A stretch of DNA of 64,000 nucleotides, from assembly GCA_047967505.1 (NCBI GenBank), contig CM106541.1; one strand, 5' to 3'. The translations under genes and the position numbers were made by a program. Within the stretch, counting starts at the first letter, position 1, and each line of letters starts with the position of its first letter. The notes under the pieces were generated by a model. The model was not told where the DNA came from. It worked only from the letters and a program-made list of their open reading frames with translations, and did not search any database. Source of the DNA: Dipteris shenzhenensis. Lineage: Eukaryota > Polypodiophyta > Polypodiopsida > Gleicheniales. Positions 22,065 through 34,188 of the stretch are shown in pieces.

Positions 22065-22694
22065 AGCATGGTGGTTGGATTTTCTATGCCCCTTTTCTAC
22101 CCTGATTGGCCCTAGCCTTGCTTTGCATGAGCTGGCCCTAGATGACCCTGCAGATCTTCTCCAACTTGCTCACGGCAAGATTCAAACTTGCACATGGATG
22201 AGACAAATCATTGTATTCCATGAAACCTCAAAACAATATTTTATTATGTATATAAACCCTTTTCACGGTTGCTTTCTAGTCTTCCCTAGACACGATAGGT
22301 ACTAATATTTGATGATCCTCAAATTGAGCATATCTAGCATTTTTTCTATCTACCTCTTAGAGCAAATAGGTGGTATCTTTAGTGATATAACATCCCATCA
22401 AAGCACTTCCCCTTGTAGGATAAACCAGCACCAACTAGTAGGATAGTATTGCTGGGTGAGGATGCTAGGGAAGCATTGCAGGTCCAGCCTAGCATCCACA
22501 AATTCCCAAGTATTTGTCATTTGCCCAAGCATGTTGAATTTGATAAATGAATAATGCTAGACTGATTGCAGAGTTTACTCCATGCTATCTATCAATACTT
22601 GCATCAAAGGATAGAGGGGATGGAAGGCTACATAAACCTTGATAAAAAACTATGTTCTATTCATGCCTACACTGTGTTCTATCATCCCTTTCGT

Positions 22695-22725
<31 letters not shown>

Positions 22726-23945
22726 TAGGACTTATGTTTTATGATCTCAGGTGCACATTAGCATCAATTACAATGGCAAGGATGAAGGCTCCTACAAGGA
22801 AGATGGACAAGGGTCCACCCAAATTGAGGTCACTCCAAAAAAGAGAAACGCTTGATTTTTTGTGCTCTACATGCTCGTCGCATCTTGAACACAGTTTGGC
22901 ACAAGTATCACATTCTTTTGAGCCTTGACAACAAATCCACTTCCTTCATGCACATCTGCCTCTACATCGATGCATCTGACCGAGCACCTAAAACGATCAA
23001 AGAAAATGAATTATTTGCTATTATTTCATCGCTCGATGATTAATCTAGATCTAGTTCAGAGTATCTTAGATCATCCATAGTGGAGAGAACTCCAAAGCAG
23101 GAAATTGAAGCCATGCCCTAAAATTCCTAAATAGTTCCTACTCGGAGTCAGTCCCTAAGCTCACATGCACTTTCCTCAAGGGGTTCACCTCAAAAGAATT
23201 TAGTGTACCACTTGCATTTAAAGGGAGGGGTATTTTAATGTAGCTTTTGGAAAAACTTTAATAGGATTACAATAATAGGAGGGGTTTTTAATTTTTATTT
23301 CTAGAAAACATCCATTAATTCATAAGGAAAGAGAGGTGGTGTTATTAGGAAAAATATTTTAGTTGAGGGTTTATTTTAATACCCTTTGAACGCACGTGAT
23401 ACGCAAGGTTTTTTAGTAGTGCACCCCCCAAGGCAGTTTCAAATCATTACATTTCCTAAAACCTAATGTTCCACAGTTCAGTGAGGAGACTTTAGAGTTT
23501 TCAGAGGCATTGTCAGATTAATAGAGGGCAGATTGCAAATGATTGGATTTTACACACACATGCCATCATTGTAAAGCCTATTTTGCTATTTTTGGCATTG
23601 TGCACATCATTTGAGCCTTGTAAAGCCTCTTCGCTATTCCCGGCATAATTTTCCACAAGCCTTGTAACAAATTGGATTATATGTTGCATTTGTATCTTCA
23701 TCAACAATTCAGATTGCACTTGATACAGTCACTATTTTGCAATTGATTCAGATAATGATTTCAGTGATACTTTGAGTACATTTCTTGCACCATGTCTATG
23801 ACTAGCAACCTCAATTTCGAGGCATCTGCTAAGCTAGAAAACTCCAATTATGATAGATGGAAATACCGAATGGAGAGCATACTTGTACTTAAGACAAATT
23901 GGAGTATGTCCATGGGTCTACACCTACACCACTAGATGATCCAAC
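22065..23945 (+). repeat. Array unit 1 (leader, small ORF, LTR-like block, Copia gag start)
   Basis: Order of parts: leader b (22088-22193, CTTGATTGGCCCTAGCCTTG-like); a spacer with AAATTGAGCATATCTAGCA; a small GA tract (22695-22725); a segment matching the recurring 105-codon ORF but frameshifted here (22774-23043); an LTR-like block with a small transposon at 23175; and a Copia gag start at 23792. Unit 2 repeats this order with a deletion of about 85 bp near 25565. Confidence 0.85.
23175..23432. mobile_element. Small inverted-repeat transposon, 258 bp, in array unit 1
   Basis: Ends CTCAAGGGGTTCACCTC and (reverse complement) CTTGGGGGGTGCACTACTA, with inverted repeats extending about 50 bp to TTCAAAGGG on both sides. 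It is flanked by GCACTTTC/GCAGTTTC, an 8-bp duplication exact as GCAGTTTC in consensus. The related blocks at about 1195 and 52345 read straight through this point without an insertion, which acts as an empty-site control. Confidence 0.9.
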
Positions 23946-23952
23946 TAACATA
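23792..23952 (+). pseudogene. gag: Ty1/Copia gag N-terminal fragment (type B), unit 1
   Basis: Reads MSMTSNLNFEASAKLENSNY then DRWKYRMESILVL, the usual start of plant Copia gag (a KLNxxNYxxWKYRM-type motif). A frameshift follows at about 23895. The fragment stops abruptly at GATCCAACTAACA, where the GA microsatellite begins. The CGA Arg codon of KYRM is intact here, unlike other type-B copies. Confidence 0.8.
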
Positions 23953-24131
23953 GAGAGATAGATAGAGACAGACAGACAGACAGACAGAGAGACAGAGAAA
24001 GAGAGAGGTACAAAAGAAAGCGATTAGGAGGGTTGGGAATTTCCCAATCCTCCATATCACTTTCTTTTCTACACTCTATATGGTGTGTAGATAGAGAGAG
24101 AGAGAGGGAGAGAGAGAGAGGGAGAGGGAGG

Positions 24132-24179
<48 letters not shown>

Positions 24180-24250
24180 AGGGGGGAGAACTGGGAGAGA
24201 GATAAGTGAGGGACAGACAGAGAAGTGAAAGGGAGAACTCAGAGGGAGAG

Positions 24251-24321
<71 letters not shown>

Positions 24322-24405
24322 ACAGACACAGACAGATAGATAGAGACAAAGAGAGAGTGAGATGGAGAGAGAACTAGGAGAGAGAGAAGTGAGAGAGGGA
24401 GAACT

Positions 24406-24463
<58 letters not shown>

Positions 24464-24530
24464 ACAAACACACACACACACACACAAAAAGACACATAGA
24501 GAAAGAGAGAGAGAGAGAGAGAGGGGGGGA
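23953..24530. repeat. Composite microsatellite block (GA, GT) around hairpin H4
   Basis: GACAGACAGA tract, hairpin H4, (GA)n, a (GT)n run at 24255-24319 and further GA/CA tracts ending in GGGGGGGATTGC. The same order recurs in units 2-5. Confidence 0.95.
24008..24072. repeat. Fold-back hairpin H4 (65 bp)
   Basis: GTACAAAAGAAAGCGATTAG pairs with the right arm ending CACTTTCTTTTCTAC. The apex is GGGAATTTCCC, itself a palindrome. Confidence 0.9.
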
Positions 24531-24734
24531 TTGCAATGCATGTTGCATAAGAGTGGCTTAGAACTACTAATTATAAGGACCTTTTGGGCCAACTTTTTGG
24601 TTTATCCATCCTTTTTAATTGCCCCTTTTCTTCCTTGATTGGCCCTAGCCTTATTCTTCATGAGCGCACCCCTACAGGACCCTATAGATCTTCTCCGACA
24701 TGCCCATGGAGAGCTTCAAACTTGCACACATAGA

Positions 24735-24801
<67 letters not shown>

Positions 24802-25982
24802 AGAGAGAGGGGGGGCAACTGAGAGACAGAGAAAGAGATAAAGGGAAAGGACTTAGAGATAGATAGAGAGAGGGAGAGAGACAGACAGATAGAGACAGGG
24901 ACAAACAAGGCATGGCGGTTGGCTTTTCTATGCCCCTTTTCTACCTTGATTGGCCCTAGCCTTGCTTTGCATGAGTTGGCCCTAGATGACCCTGCAGATC
25001 TTCTCCAACTTGCCCATGGCAAGATTCAAACTTGCACATGGATGAGACAAATCATTGTATTCCATGAAACCTCAAAACAAGTTTTTAATGTGTATATAAA
25101 CCCTTATCAAGGTTGCTTTCTAGTCTTCCCTAGACACGATAGGCACTGATATCTGATGATCCTCAAATTGAGCATATCTAGCATTTTCTCTATCTGCCTC
25201 TTAGAGCAAACATGTGGTATCTTTAGTGATATAACATTCCATCAGTGCACTTCCCCTTGTAGGATGAACAACACCAACTAGCAGGATAGTATTGCTAGGT
25301 GAGGATGTTGGGGAAGCATTGCAGGTCTAGCCTAGCATCCACAAATTCCCAAGTATTTGTCATTCGCCCAAGCATGTTGAATTTGATAAATGAATAATGC
25401 TAGACTGATTGCAGAGTTTACTCCATGCTATCTATCAATACTTGCATCAAAGGATAGAGGGGATGGAAGGCTACATAGACCTTGATAAAAAACTATGTTC
25501 TATTCATGCCTACACTGTGTTCTATCATCCCTTTCGTGAGGGACAGAGAGAGAGAGAGAGGACTTCCACCCAAATTGAGGTCACTCCAAAAAAGAGAAAC
25601 GCTTGATTTTTTGTGCTCTACATGCTCGTCGCATCTTGAACACAGTTTGGCACAAGTATCACACACTTTTGAGCCTCCTTCATGCACAGTTGCCTCTACA
25701 TTGACACATCTGACCCAGGACCTAAAATGATCAAAGAAAATGAATTATTTGCTATTATTTCATCGCTCAACGGTTGGTCTAGATCTAGTTCAGAGTATCT
25801 TAGATCATCCATAGTGGAGAGAACTCCAAAGCAGGCAATTGAAGCCATGCCCAAAAATTCCTAAATAGTTCCTACTTCAGTCCCTTTGCTCACATGCACT
25901 TTCCTCAAGGGGTTCACCTCAAAAGAATTTAGTGTACCACCTGCATTCAAAGGGAGGGGTATTTTAATGTAGCTTTTGGAAA
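24531..25982 (+). repeat. Array unit 2, left part
   Basis: Starts at the TGCATGTTGCATAAGAGTGG phrase. It contains leader a (about 24620-24726) and leader b (about 24930-25036), a GA block between them, the spacer, the shortened small-ORF segment (about 25560-25860) and the left third of a small transposon (25904 onward). Leaders a and b are an older internal duplication of about 105 bp, both starting with GCCCCTTTTC and ending CTTCAAACTTGCAC or TTCAAACTTGCAC. Confidence 0.85.
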
Positions 25983-26159
25983 AACTTTAATAGCATTACA
26001 ATAACAGGAGGGGTTTTTTTATTTTATTTCTAGAAAAGATCCATTAATTCATAAGGAAAGAGGGGTGGTGTTATTAGGAAAAATTTTTAGTTGATGGTTT
26101 CTTTTAATACCTTTGAACGCACGTGATACGCAAGGTTTCTTAGTAGTGCACCCCCCAAG
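25904..26159. mobile_element. Small inverted-repeat transposon, 256 bp, unit 2
   Basis: Same element and same flanking duplication (GCACTTTC/GCAGTTTC) as at 23175, so it was duplicated with the unit and not separately inserted. The left border of the 3.64-kb triplicated segment falls inside it at 25983. Confidence 0.88.
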
Positions 26160-26519
26160 GCAGTTTCAAATCATTACATTTCCTAAAACCTAATGTTCCA
26201 CAGTTCAGTGAGGAGACTTTAGAGTTTTCAGGGGCATTGTCCAATTAATAGAGGGCAGATTGCAAATGATTGGATTTTACACTCACATGCCATCATTATA
26301 AAGCCCATTTTGCTATTTTTTGGCATTGTGCACATCATTTGAGCCTTGTAAAGCCTCTTCGCTATTCTCGGCATAATTTTTCACAAGCCTTGTAACAAAT
26401 TGGATTATATATTGTAGTTCTATCTTCATCAACAATTCAAATTGCACTTGATACAGTCATTATTTTGCAATTGAGTCAGATAATGATTTTAGTGACACTT
26501 TGAGTACATTTATTGCACC

Positions 26520-26681
26520 ATGTCTACGACTAGCAACCTCAATTTTGAGGCATCTACTAAGCTAGACAACTCCAATTATGATAGATGGAAATACTGAATG
26601 GAGAGCATACTTGTACTTCAAGACAAATTGGAGTATGTCCATGGGTCTACACCTAGACCACTGGATGATTCAGCTAACACA
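26520..26681 (+). pseudogene. gag: Copia gag fragment type B in D1
   Basis: Starts MSTTSNLNFEASTKLDNSNY. The Arg codon of WKYRM is TGA (26595-26597) where unit 1 and all type-A copies have CGA. It ends at GATTCAGCTAACAC against the microsatellite. Confidence 0.8.
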
Positions 26682-26814
26682 AAGAGAGAGAGAGAGACAC
26701 ACACACACACAGACAGAGAGACAGAGAGAGAGAGGTACTAAAGAAAGCGATTAGCAGGGTTGGGAATTTCACAATCCTCCATATCGCTTTCTTTTCTACA
26801 CTCTATATGGTGTG

Positions 26815-26855
<41 letters not shown>

Positions 26856-26887
26856 AGAGAGAGAGGGAGAGAGAGGGAGGGAGAGAG

Positions 26888-26929
<42 letters not shown>

Positions 26930-27002
26930 GGGGGGGAGAACTGGGAGAGACATAAGTGAGAGAAAAACAGAGAAGTGAGAGAGGGAGAACTCAGAAAGAG
27001 AG

Positions 27003-27054
<52 letters not shown>

Positions 27055-27122
27055 CAGATAGACAGAGACAAAGAAAGAGCGAGGGGGGGAGAGAACTGGA
27101 GAGAGAGAAGTGAGAGAGGGAG

Positions 27123-27161
<39 letters not shown>

Positions 27162-27265
27162 AAAAGACAGTTAGAGAGAGGGAGAGAGAACTGAGAGAGA
27201 GAGAGAGAGAGAGCACAAACACACACACACACACAAAGACATAGAGAGAGAGAGACAGGGGGGGG
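26682..27265. repeat. Composite microsatellite block around hairpin H5
   Basis: GA/AC tracts, hairpin, GA, (GT)n at 27006-27037, GA, (AC)n, then GGGGGGGG before the leader. Confidence 0.95.
26735..26799. repeat. Fold-back hairpin H5 (65 bp)
   Basis: GTACTAAAGAAAGCGATTAG pairs with a right arm ending CGCTTTCTTTTCTAC, with minor mismatches (CAGGGT on the left arm). Confidence 0.88.
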
Positions 27266-28240
27266 GATTGCATGTGCTACCTTCTTAGAATGCATGTTGC
27301 ATAAGAGTGGCTTAGAACTACTAATTATAAGAAACGTTTGGGCCAACTTTTGGTTTATCCATCCCTTTTATATGCCCCTTTTCTTCCTTGATTGGCCCTA
27401 GCCTTATTCTTCATGAGGGCACCCCTAGAGGACCCTATAGATCTTCTCTAACATGCCCATGGAGAGCTTCAAACTTGCACATGTAGAGCAAAAAGAGAGA
27501 GAGAGAGAGAGAGGAAAGAGAGAGAGGGGGGGAGAACTGAGAGACAGACAAAGAGACAAAGGGAAAGGACTTAGAGATAGATAGAGAGAGGGAGAGAGAC
27601 AGACAAATAGAGACAGGGACAAACAAAGCATGGCAGTTGGCTTTTCTATGCCCCTTTTGTGCCTTGATTGGCCCTAGCCTTGCTTTGCATGAGTTGGCCC
27701 TAGATGACCCTGCAGATCTTCTCCAACTTGCCCATGGCAAGATTCAAACTTGCACATGGATGAGACAAATCATTGTATTCCATGAAACCTCAAAACAAGT
27801 TTTTAATGTGTATATACACCCTTTTCAAGGTTGCTTTCTAGTCTTCCCTAGACACGATAGGCACTGATATCTGATGATCCTCAAATTGAGCATATCTAGC
27901 ATTTTCTCTATCTGCCTCTTAGAGCAAACATGTGGTATCTTTAGTGATATAACATTCCATCAGAGCACTTCCCCTTGTAGGATGAACAACACCAACTAGC
28001 AAGATAGTATTGCTAGGTGAGGATGCTGGGGAAGCATTGCTGGTCTAGCCTAGCATCCACAAATTCCCAAGATTTGTCATTCGCCCAAGCATGTTGAATT
28101 TGATAAATGAATAACGCTAGACTGATTGCAGAGTTTACTCCATGCTATCTATCATTACTTGCATCAAAGGATAGAGGGGATGGAAGGCTACATAAGCCTA
28201 TGTCCTATTCATGCCTGCACTATGTTCTATCATGCCTGTC

Positions 28241-28291
<51 letters not shown>

Positions 28292-28337
28292 TAGGACTTA
28301 TGTTTTATGATCTCAAGGCAGATTAGCATCAATTACA

Positions 28338-28655
28338 GTGGCAAGGATGAAGGCTACTGCCAAGAAGACGGACAAGGGTCCACCCAAATTGAGGGCACTC
28401 CAAAAAAGAAAAACGCTTGATTTTTTGTGCTCTACATGCTCGTCACATCTTGCACACAGTTTGCACAAGTATCACACACTTTTGGGCCTTGACAACAAAT
28501 CCACTTCCTTCATGCATGTGAACCTCTACATCAACGCATCTAACCCAGCACTTAAAACTAACAAAGAAAATGCATTATTTACTGCTATTTCATCATTTGA
28601 CCTAGGCTTGATGGTTGGTCTAGATCTAGTTCATAGTATCTTAGATCATCCATAG
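28338..28655 (+). other. Recurring 105-codon ORF, D1
   Basis: Starts MARMKATAKKTDKGPPKL and includes LDFLCSTCSSHLAHSLHKYH and a C-terminal LGLMVGLDLVHSILDHP. It is identical or nearly so at 31973 and 35604, which is expected because the segment was recently triplicated. In units 1 and 2 the same region is frameshifted around CAGTTTGGCACAAG (one extra G). No family is recognised. Preservation alone is not evidence of function here. Confidence 0.35.
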
Positions 28656-28749
28656 TAGAGAGAACTCCAAAGCAGCCAATAAAAGCCATGCCCAAAAATT
28701 CCTAAATAGTTCCTACTCGGAGTCAGTCCCTTCACTCACATGCAGTTTC

Positions 28750-29007
28750 CTCGGGAATTTCACCTCCAAAAAATTTAGTGTACCACCTGCATTCAAAGGG
28801 AGGGGTATTTTAATGCAGCTTTTGGAAAAAATTTAACTGGATTACAATTACAAGAGGGGTTTTTTAATTTCATTTCTAGAAAAAATGCATTAATTCATAA
28901 GGAAAGAGGGGTGGTGTTATTAGGAAAAATATTTTAGTTGAGGGTTTTTTAAAATACCCTTTGAATGCCTGTGATACATAGGGTTTTTTAGTAGTGCACC
29001 ACCTGAG
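28750..29007. mobile_element. Small inverted-repeat transposon, 258 bp, D1
   Basis: Variant ends CTCGGGAATTTCACCTCC and (reverse complement) CTCAGGTGGTGCACTACTA. Flanked by GCAGTTTC on the left and GCGATTTC on the right, the 8-bp duplication with one change. Confidence 0.88.
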
Positions 29008-29368
29008 GCGATTTCAAATCATTACATTTCGTAAAACCCAATGTTCCAAAGTTCAGTGAGCTGACTTTAGAGTTTTCAGAGGCATTGGCCAATCAATTAG
29101 AGGGTAGATTGCACATGATTGGATTTTACATGCACATGCCATCATTGTAAAGACTATTTTGCTATTTTTTGGCATTGTGCACATCATTTGAGCCTTGTAA
29201 AGCCTCTTGGTTGTTCCCGGCATAATTTTCCACAAGCCTTGTAATAGATTAGATTATATATTGCAATTCTATCTTCATCAACAATTCATATTGCACTTAA
29301 TACAGTTAGTGTTTTGCAATTGAGTTAGATAATGATTTCAAAGACACTTTGAGTACATTTCCTGCACC

Positions 29369-29631
29369 ATGTCTACGACTAGCAACCTCAATTTAGAGGC
29401 ATCTGCTAAGCTAAACAACTCCAACTATGACAGATGGAAATACCGAATGGAGACAATACTTGTACTTGAAGACAAATTGGAGTATGTCGATGGGTCTACA
29501 CCCAGACCATTGGATGATCCAGCCAACAGTAGCTCCACTCCCACCATTGTGTTAGAGGATGGTGTAAATTGCACTGTCTACATAGGGCACTGGGGCAAAC
29601 TCTACCCTAACCCTAAGGGGTTCGCATGTAT
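29369..29631 (+). pseudogene. gag: Copia gag fragment type A in D1
   Basis: Starts MSTTSNLNLEASAKLNNSNY then DRWKYRMETILVLEDKLEYV with Arg intact. It is about 88 codons long, longer than type B, and reads NPKGFAC at the segment junction. It begins the gag of a Ty1/Copia element; the rest of that element is absent. Confidence 0.82.
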
Positions 29632-29809
29632 AACTTTAATAGCATTACAATAACAGGAGGGGTTTTTTTATTTTATTTCTAGAAAAGATCCATTAATTCA
29701 TAAGGAAAGAGGGGTGGTGTTATTAGGAAAAATTTTTAGTTGATGGTTTCTTTTAATACCCTTTGAACGCACGTGATACGCAAGGTTTCTTAGTAGTGCA
29801 CCCCCCAAG
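29632..29809. mobile_element. Truncated small transposon at D1/D2 junction
   Basis: Only the right two thirds of the element are present, because the duplication breakpoint lies inside it. Right flank GCAGTTTC is retained. Confidence 0.88.
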
Positions 29810-30169
29810 GCAGTTTCAAATCATTACATTTCCTAAAACCTAATGTTCCACAGTTCAGTGAGGAGACTTTAGAGTTTTCAGGGGCATTGTCCAATTAATA
29901 GAGGGCAGATTGCAAATGATTGGATTTTACACTCACATGCCATCATTATAAAGCCCATTTTGCTATTTTTTGGCATTGTGCACATCATTTGAGCCTTGTA
30001 AAGCCTCTTCGCTATTCTCGGCATAATTTTTCACAAGCCTTGTAACAAATTGGATTATATATTGTAGTTCTATCTTCATCAACAATTCAAATTGCACTTG
30101 ATACAGTCACTGTTTTGCAATTGAGTCAGATAATGATTTTAGTGACACTTTGAGTACATTTATTGCACC

Positions 30170-30331
30170 ATGTCTATGACTAGCAACCTCAATTTTGAGG
30201 CATCTACTAAGCTAGACAACTCCAATTATGATAGATGGAAATACTGAATGGAGAGCATACTTGTACTTCAAGACAAATTGGAGTATGTCCATGGGTCTAC
30301 ACCTAGACCACTGGACGATCCAGCTAACACA
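30170..30331 (+). pseudogene. gag: Copia gag fragment type B in D2
   Basis: As in D1, with the same TGA at 30245-30247 in place of the Arg codon. It ends against the GA microsatellite. Confidence 0.8.
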
Positions 30332-30464
30332 AAGAGAGAGAGAGACACACACACACACACAGACAGAGAGACAGAGAGAGAGAGGTACTAAAGAAAGTGA
30401 TTAGGAGGGTTGGGAATTTCACAATCCTCCATATCGCTTTCTTTTCTACACTCTATATGGTGTG

Positions 30465-30528
<64 letters not shown>

Positions 30529-30602
30529 CGGGGGGGAGAACTGGGAGAGAGATAAGTGAGAGAAAAACAGAGAAGCGAGAGAGGGAGAACTCAGAAAGAG
30601 AG

Positions 30603-30700
<98 letters not shown>

Positions 30701-30752
30701 AAGAAAGAGCGAGGGGGGGAGAGAACTGGAGAGAGAGAAGTGAGAGAGGGAG

Positions 30753-30793
<41 letters not shown>

Positions 30794-30820
30794 AAAAGAC
30801 AGTTAGAGAGAGGGAGAGAG

Positions 30821-30851
<31 letters not shown>

Positions 30852-30904
30852 CACAAACACACACACACACACAAAGACATAGAGAGAGAGAGACAGGGGG
30901 GGGG
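30332..30904. repeat. Composite microsatellite block around hairpin H6
   Basis: As in D1, but with a longer (GT)n (30605-30648) followed directly by a long (GA)n. Confidence 0.95.
30385..30449. repeat. Fold-back hairpin H6 (65 bp)
   Basis: GTACTAAAGAAAGTGATTAG pairs with CGCTTTCTTTTCTAC on the right, with one G:T-type mismatch. Confidence 0.88.
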
Positions 30905-31881
30905 GATTGCATGTGCTACCTTCTTAGAATGCATGTTGCATAAGAGTGGCTTAGAACTACTAATTATAAGAAACTTTTGGGCCAACTTTTGGTTTATCCA
31001 TCCCTTTTATATGCCCCTTTTCTTCCTTGATTGGCCCTAGCCTTATTCTTCATGAGGGCACCCCTAGAGGACCCTATAGATCTTCTCTAACATGCCCATG
31101 GAGAGCTTCAAACTTGCACATGTAGAGCAAAAAGAGAGAGAGAGAGAGAGAGAGGAAAGAGAGAGAGGGGGGGAGAACTAAGAGACAGACAAAGAGACAA
31201 AGGGAAAGGACTTAGAGATAGATAGAGAGAGGGAGAGAGACAGACAAATAGAGACAGGGACAAACAAAGCATGGCGGTTGGCTTTTCTATGCCCCTTTTG
31301 TGCCTTGATTGGCCCTAGCCTTGCTTTGCATGAGTTGGCCCTAGATGACCCTGCAGATCTTCTCCAACTTGCCCATGGCAAGATTCAAACTTGCACATGG
31401 ATGAGACAAATCATTGTATTCCATGAAACCTCAAAACAAGTTTTTAATGTGTATATACACCCTTTTCAAGGTTGCTTTCTAGTCTTCCCTAGACACGATA
31501 GGCACTGATATCTGATGATCCTCAAATTGAGCATATCTAGCATTTTCTCTATCTGCCTCTTAGAGCAAACATGTGGTATCTTTAGTGATATAACATTCCA
31601 TCAGAGCACTTCCCCTTGTAGGATGAACAACACCAACTAGCAAGATAGTATTGCTAGGTGAGGATGCTGGGGAAGCATTGCTGGTCTAGCCTAGCATCCA
31701 CAAATTCCCAAGATTTATCATTCGCCCAAGCATGTTGAATTTGATAAATGAATAACGCTAGACTGATTGTAGAGTTTACTCCATGCTATCTATCATTACT
31801 TGCATCAAAGGATAGAGGGGATGGAAGGCTACATAAACCTATGTCCTATTCATGCCTGCACTATGTTCTATCATGCCTGTC

Positions 31882-31926
<45 letters not shown>

Positions 31927-31972
31927 TAGGACTTATGTTTTATGATCTCAAGGCAGATTAGCATCAATTATA

Positions 31973-32290
31973 ATGGCAAGGATGAAGGCTACTGCCAAGA
32001 AGACGGACAAGGGTCCACCCAAATTGAGGGCACTCCAAAAAAGAAAAACGCTTGATTTTTTGTGCTCTACATGCTCGTCACATCTTGCACACAGTTTGCA
32101 CAAGTATCACACACTTTTGGGCCTTGACAACAAATCCACTTCCTTCATGCATGTGAACCGCTACATCAACGCATCTAACCCAGCACTTAAAACTAACAAA
32201 GAAAATGCATTATTTACTGCTATTTCATCATTTGACCTAGGCTTGATGGTTGGTCTAGATCTAGTTCATAGTATCTTAGATCATCCATAG
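31973..32290 (+). other. Recurring 105-codon ORF, D2
   Basis: Same ORF as at 28338 with one residue difference (VNRYINAS in place of VNLYINAS). Same caution applies. Confidence 0.35.
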
Positions 32291-32384
32291 TAGAGAGAAC
32301 TCCAAAGCAGCCAATAAAAGCCATGCCCAAAAATTCCTAAATAGTTCCTACTCGGAGTCAGTCCCTTCACTCACATGCAGTTTC

Positions 32385-32642
32385 CTCGGGAATTTCACCT
32401 CCAAAAAATTTAGTGTACCACCTGCATTCAAAGGGAGGGGTATTTTAATGCAGCTTTTGGAAAAAATTTAACAGGATTACAATTACAAGAGGGGTTTTTT
32501 AATTTCATTTCTAGAAAAAATCCATTAATTCATAAGGAAAGAGGGGTGGTGTTATTAGGAAAAATATTTTAGTTGAGGGTTTTTTAAAATACCCTTTGAA
32601 TGCCTGTGATACATAGGGTTTTTTAGTAGTGCACCACCTGAG
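32385..32642. mobile_element. Small inverted-repeat transposon, 258 bp, D2
   Basis: Copy of the 28750 element carried by the segment duplication, with the same flanks. Confidence 0.88.
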
Positions 32643-33003
32643 GCGATTTCAAATCATTACATTTCGTAAAACCCAATGTTCCAAAGTTCAGTGAGCTGAC
32701 TTTAGAGTTTTCAGAGGCATTGGCCAATCAATTAGAGGGTAGATTGCACATGATTGGATTTTACATGCACATGCCATCATTGTAAAGACTATTTTGCTAT
32801 TTTTTGGCATTGTGCACATCATTTGAGCCTTGTAAAGCCTCTTGGTTGTTCCCGGCATAATTTTCCACAAGCCTTGTAGTAGATTAGATTATATATTGCA
32901 ATTCTATCTTCATCAACAATTCATATTGCACTTAATACAGTTAGTGTTTTGCAATTGAGTTAGATAATGATTTCAGAGACACTTTGAGTACATTTCCTGC
33001 ACC

Positions 33004-33266
33004 ATGTCTACGACTAGCAACCTCAATTTAGAGGCATCTGCTAAGCTAAACAACTCCAACTATGACAGATGGAAATACCGAATGGAGACCATACTTGTAC
33101 TTGAAGACAAATTGGAGTATGTCGATGGGTCTACACCCAGACCATTGGATGATCCAGCCAACAGTAGCTCCACTCCCACCATTGTGTTAGAGGATGGTGT
33201 AAATTGCACTGTCTACATAGGGCACTGGGGCAAACTCTACCCTAACCCTAAGGGGTTCGCATGTAT
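33004..33266 (+). pseudogene. gag: Copia gag fragment type A in D2
   Basis: Nearly identical to 29369-29631; ends at the D2/D3 junction. Confidence 0.82.
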
Positions 33267-33444
33267 AACTTTAATAGAATTACAATAACAGGAGGGGTTT
33301 TTTTATTTTATTTCTAGAAAAGATCCGTTAATTCATAAGGAAAGAGGGGTGGTGTTATTAGGAAAAATTTTTAGTTGATGGTTTCTTTTAATACCCTTTG
33401 AACGCACGTGATATGCAAGGTTTCTTAGTAGTGCACCCCCCAAG
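33267..33444. mobile_element. Truncated small transposon at D2/D3 junction
   Basis: Same truncation as at 29632, confirming that the same breakpoint was copied. Confidence 0.88.
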
Positions 33445-33804
33445 GCAGTTTCAAATCATTACATTTCCTAAAACCTAATGTTTCACAGTTCAGTGAGGAG
33501 ACTTTAGAGTTTTCAGGGGCATTGTCCAATTAATAGAGGGCAGATTGCAAATGATTGGATTTTACACTCACATGCCATCATTATAAAGCCCATTTTGCTA
33601 TTTTTTGGCATTGTGCACATCATTTGAGCCTTGTAAAGCCTCTTTGCTATTCTCGGCATAATTTTTCACAAGCCTTGTAACAAATTGGATTATATATTGT
33701 AGTTCTATCTTCATCAACAATTCAAATTGCACTTGATACAGTCACTATTTTGCAATTGAGTCAGATAATGATTTTAGTGACACTTTGAGTACATTTATTG
33801 CACC

Positions 33805-33966
33805 ATGTCTACGACTAGCAACCTCAATTTTGAGGCATCTACTAAGCTAGACAACTCCAATTATGATAGATGGAAATACTGAATGGAGAGCATACTTGTA
33901 CTTCAAGACAAATTGGAGTATGTCCATGGGTCTACACCTAGACCACTGGATGATCCAGCTAACACA
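33805..33966 (+). pseudogene. gag: Copia gag fragment type B in D3
   Basis: Same fragment as in D1 and D2, with the TGA at 33880-33882. Confidence 0.8.
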
Positions 33967-34099
33967 AAGAGAGAGAGAGACACACACACACACACAGACA
34001 GAGAGACAGAGAGAGAGAGGTACTAAAGAAAGTGATTAGGAGGGTTGGGAATTTCACAATCCTCCATATCGCTTTCTTTTCTACACTCTATATGGTGTG

Positions 34100-34131
<32 letters not shown>

Positions 34132-34156
34132 AGAGAGAAAGAGAGAGAGAGAGAGG

Positions 34157-34188
<32 letters not shown>

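Larger units (their letters stand above)
25983..29631 (+). repeat. 3.64-kb tandem segment D1
   Basis: First of three head-to-tail copies. It starts inside the small transposon (AACTTTAATAGCATTAC) and ends in the type-A Copia gag fragment (GGGTTCGCATGTAT). Contents: right part of a transposon, LTR-like block B, gag fragment B, microsatellites with hairpin H5, leaders a and b, the 105-codon ORF, a complete transposon, LTR-like block A and gag fragment A. Length is 3649 bp; differences from D2 and D3 are mainly microsatellite length. Confidence 0.92.
29632..33266 (+). repeat. 3.64-kb tandem segment D2
   Basis: Second copy (3635 bp). The junction with D1 reads GCATGTAT then AACTTTAATAG, an exact joining of the right and left ends of the segment. 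Differences from D1 are scattered single bases and microsatellite length. Confidence 0.92.

Noticed and set aside
29604-29618. Telomere-like ACCCTAACCCTAAGG (also in D2 and D3)
   Set aside because: Only two units, inside the gag reading frame (YPNPKG), and not the usual plant TTTAGGG repeat. Chance.
21142-34084. The seven spaced hairpins as a CRISPR array
   Set aside because: Spacing is kilobases and irregular, there are no unique spacers of constant length and no cas genes, and the context is a plant genome.
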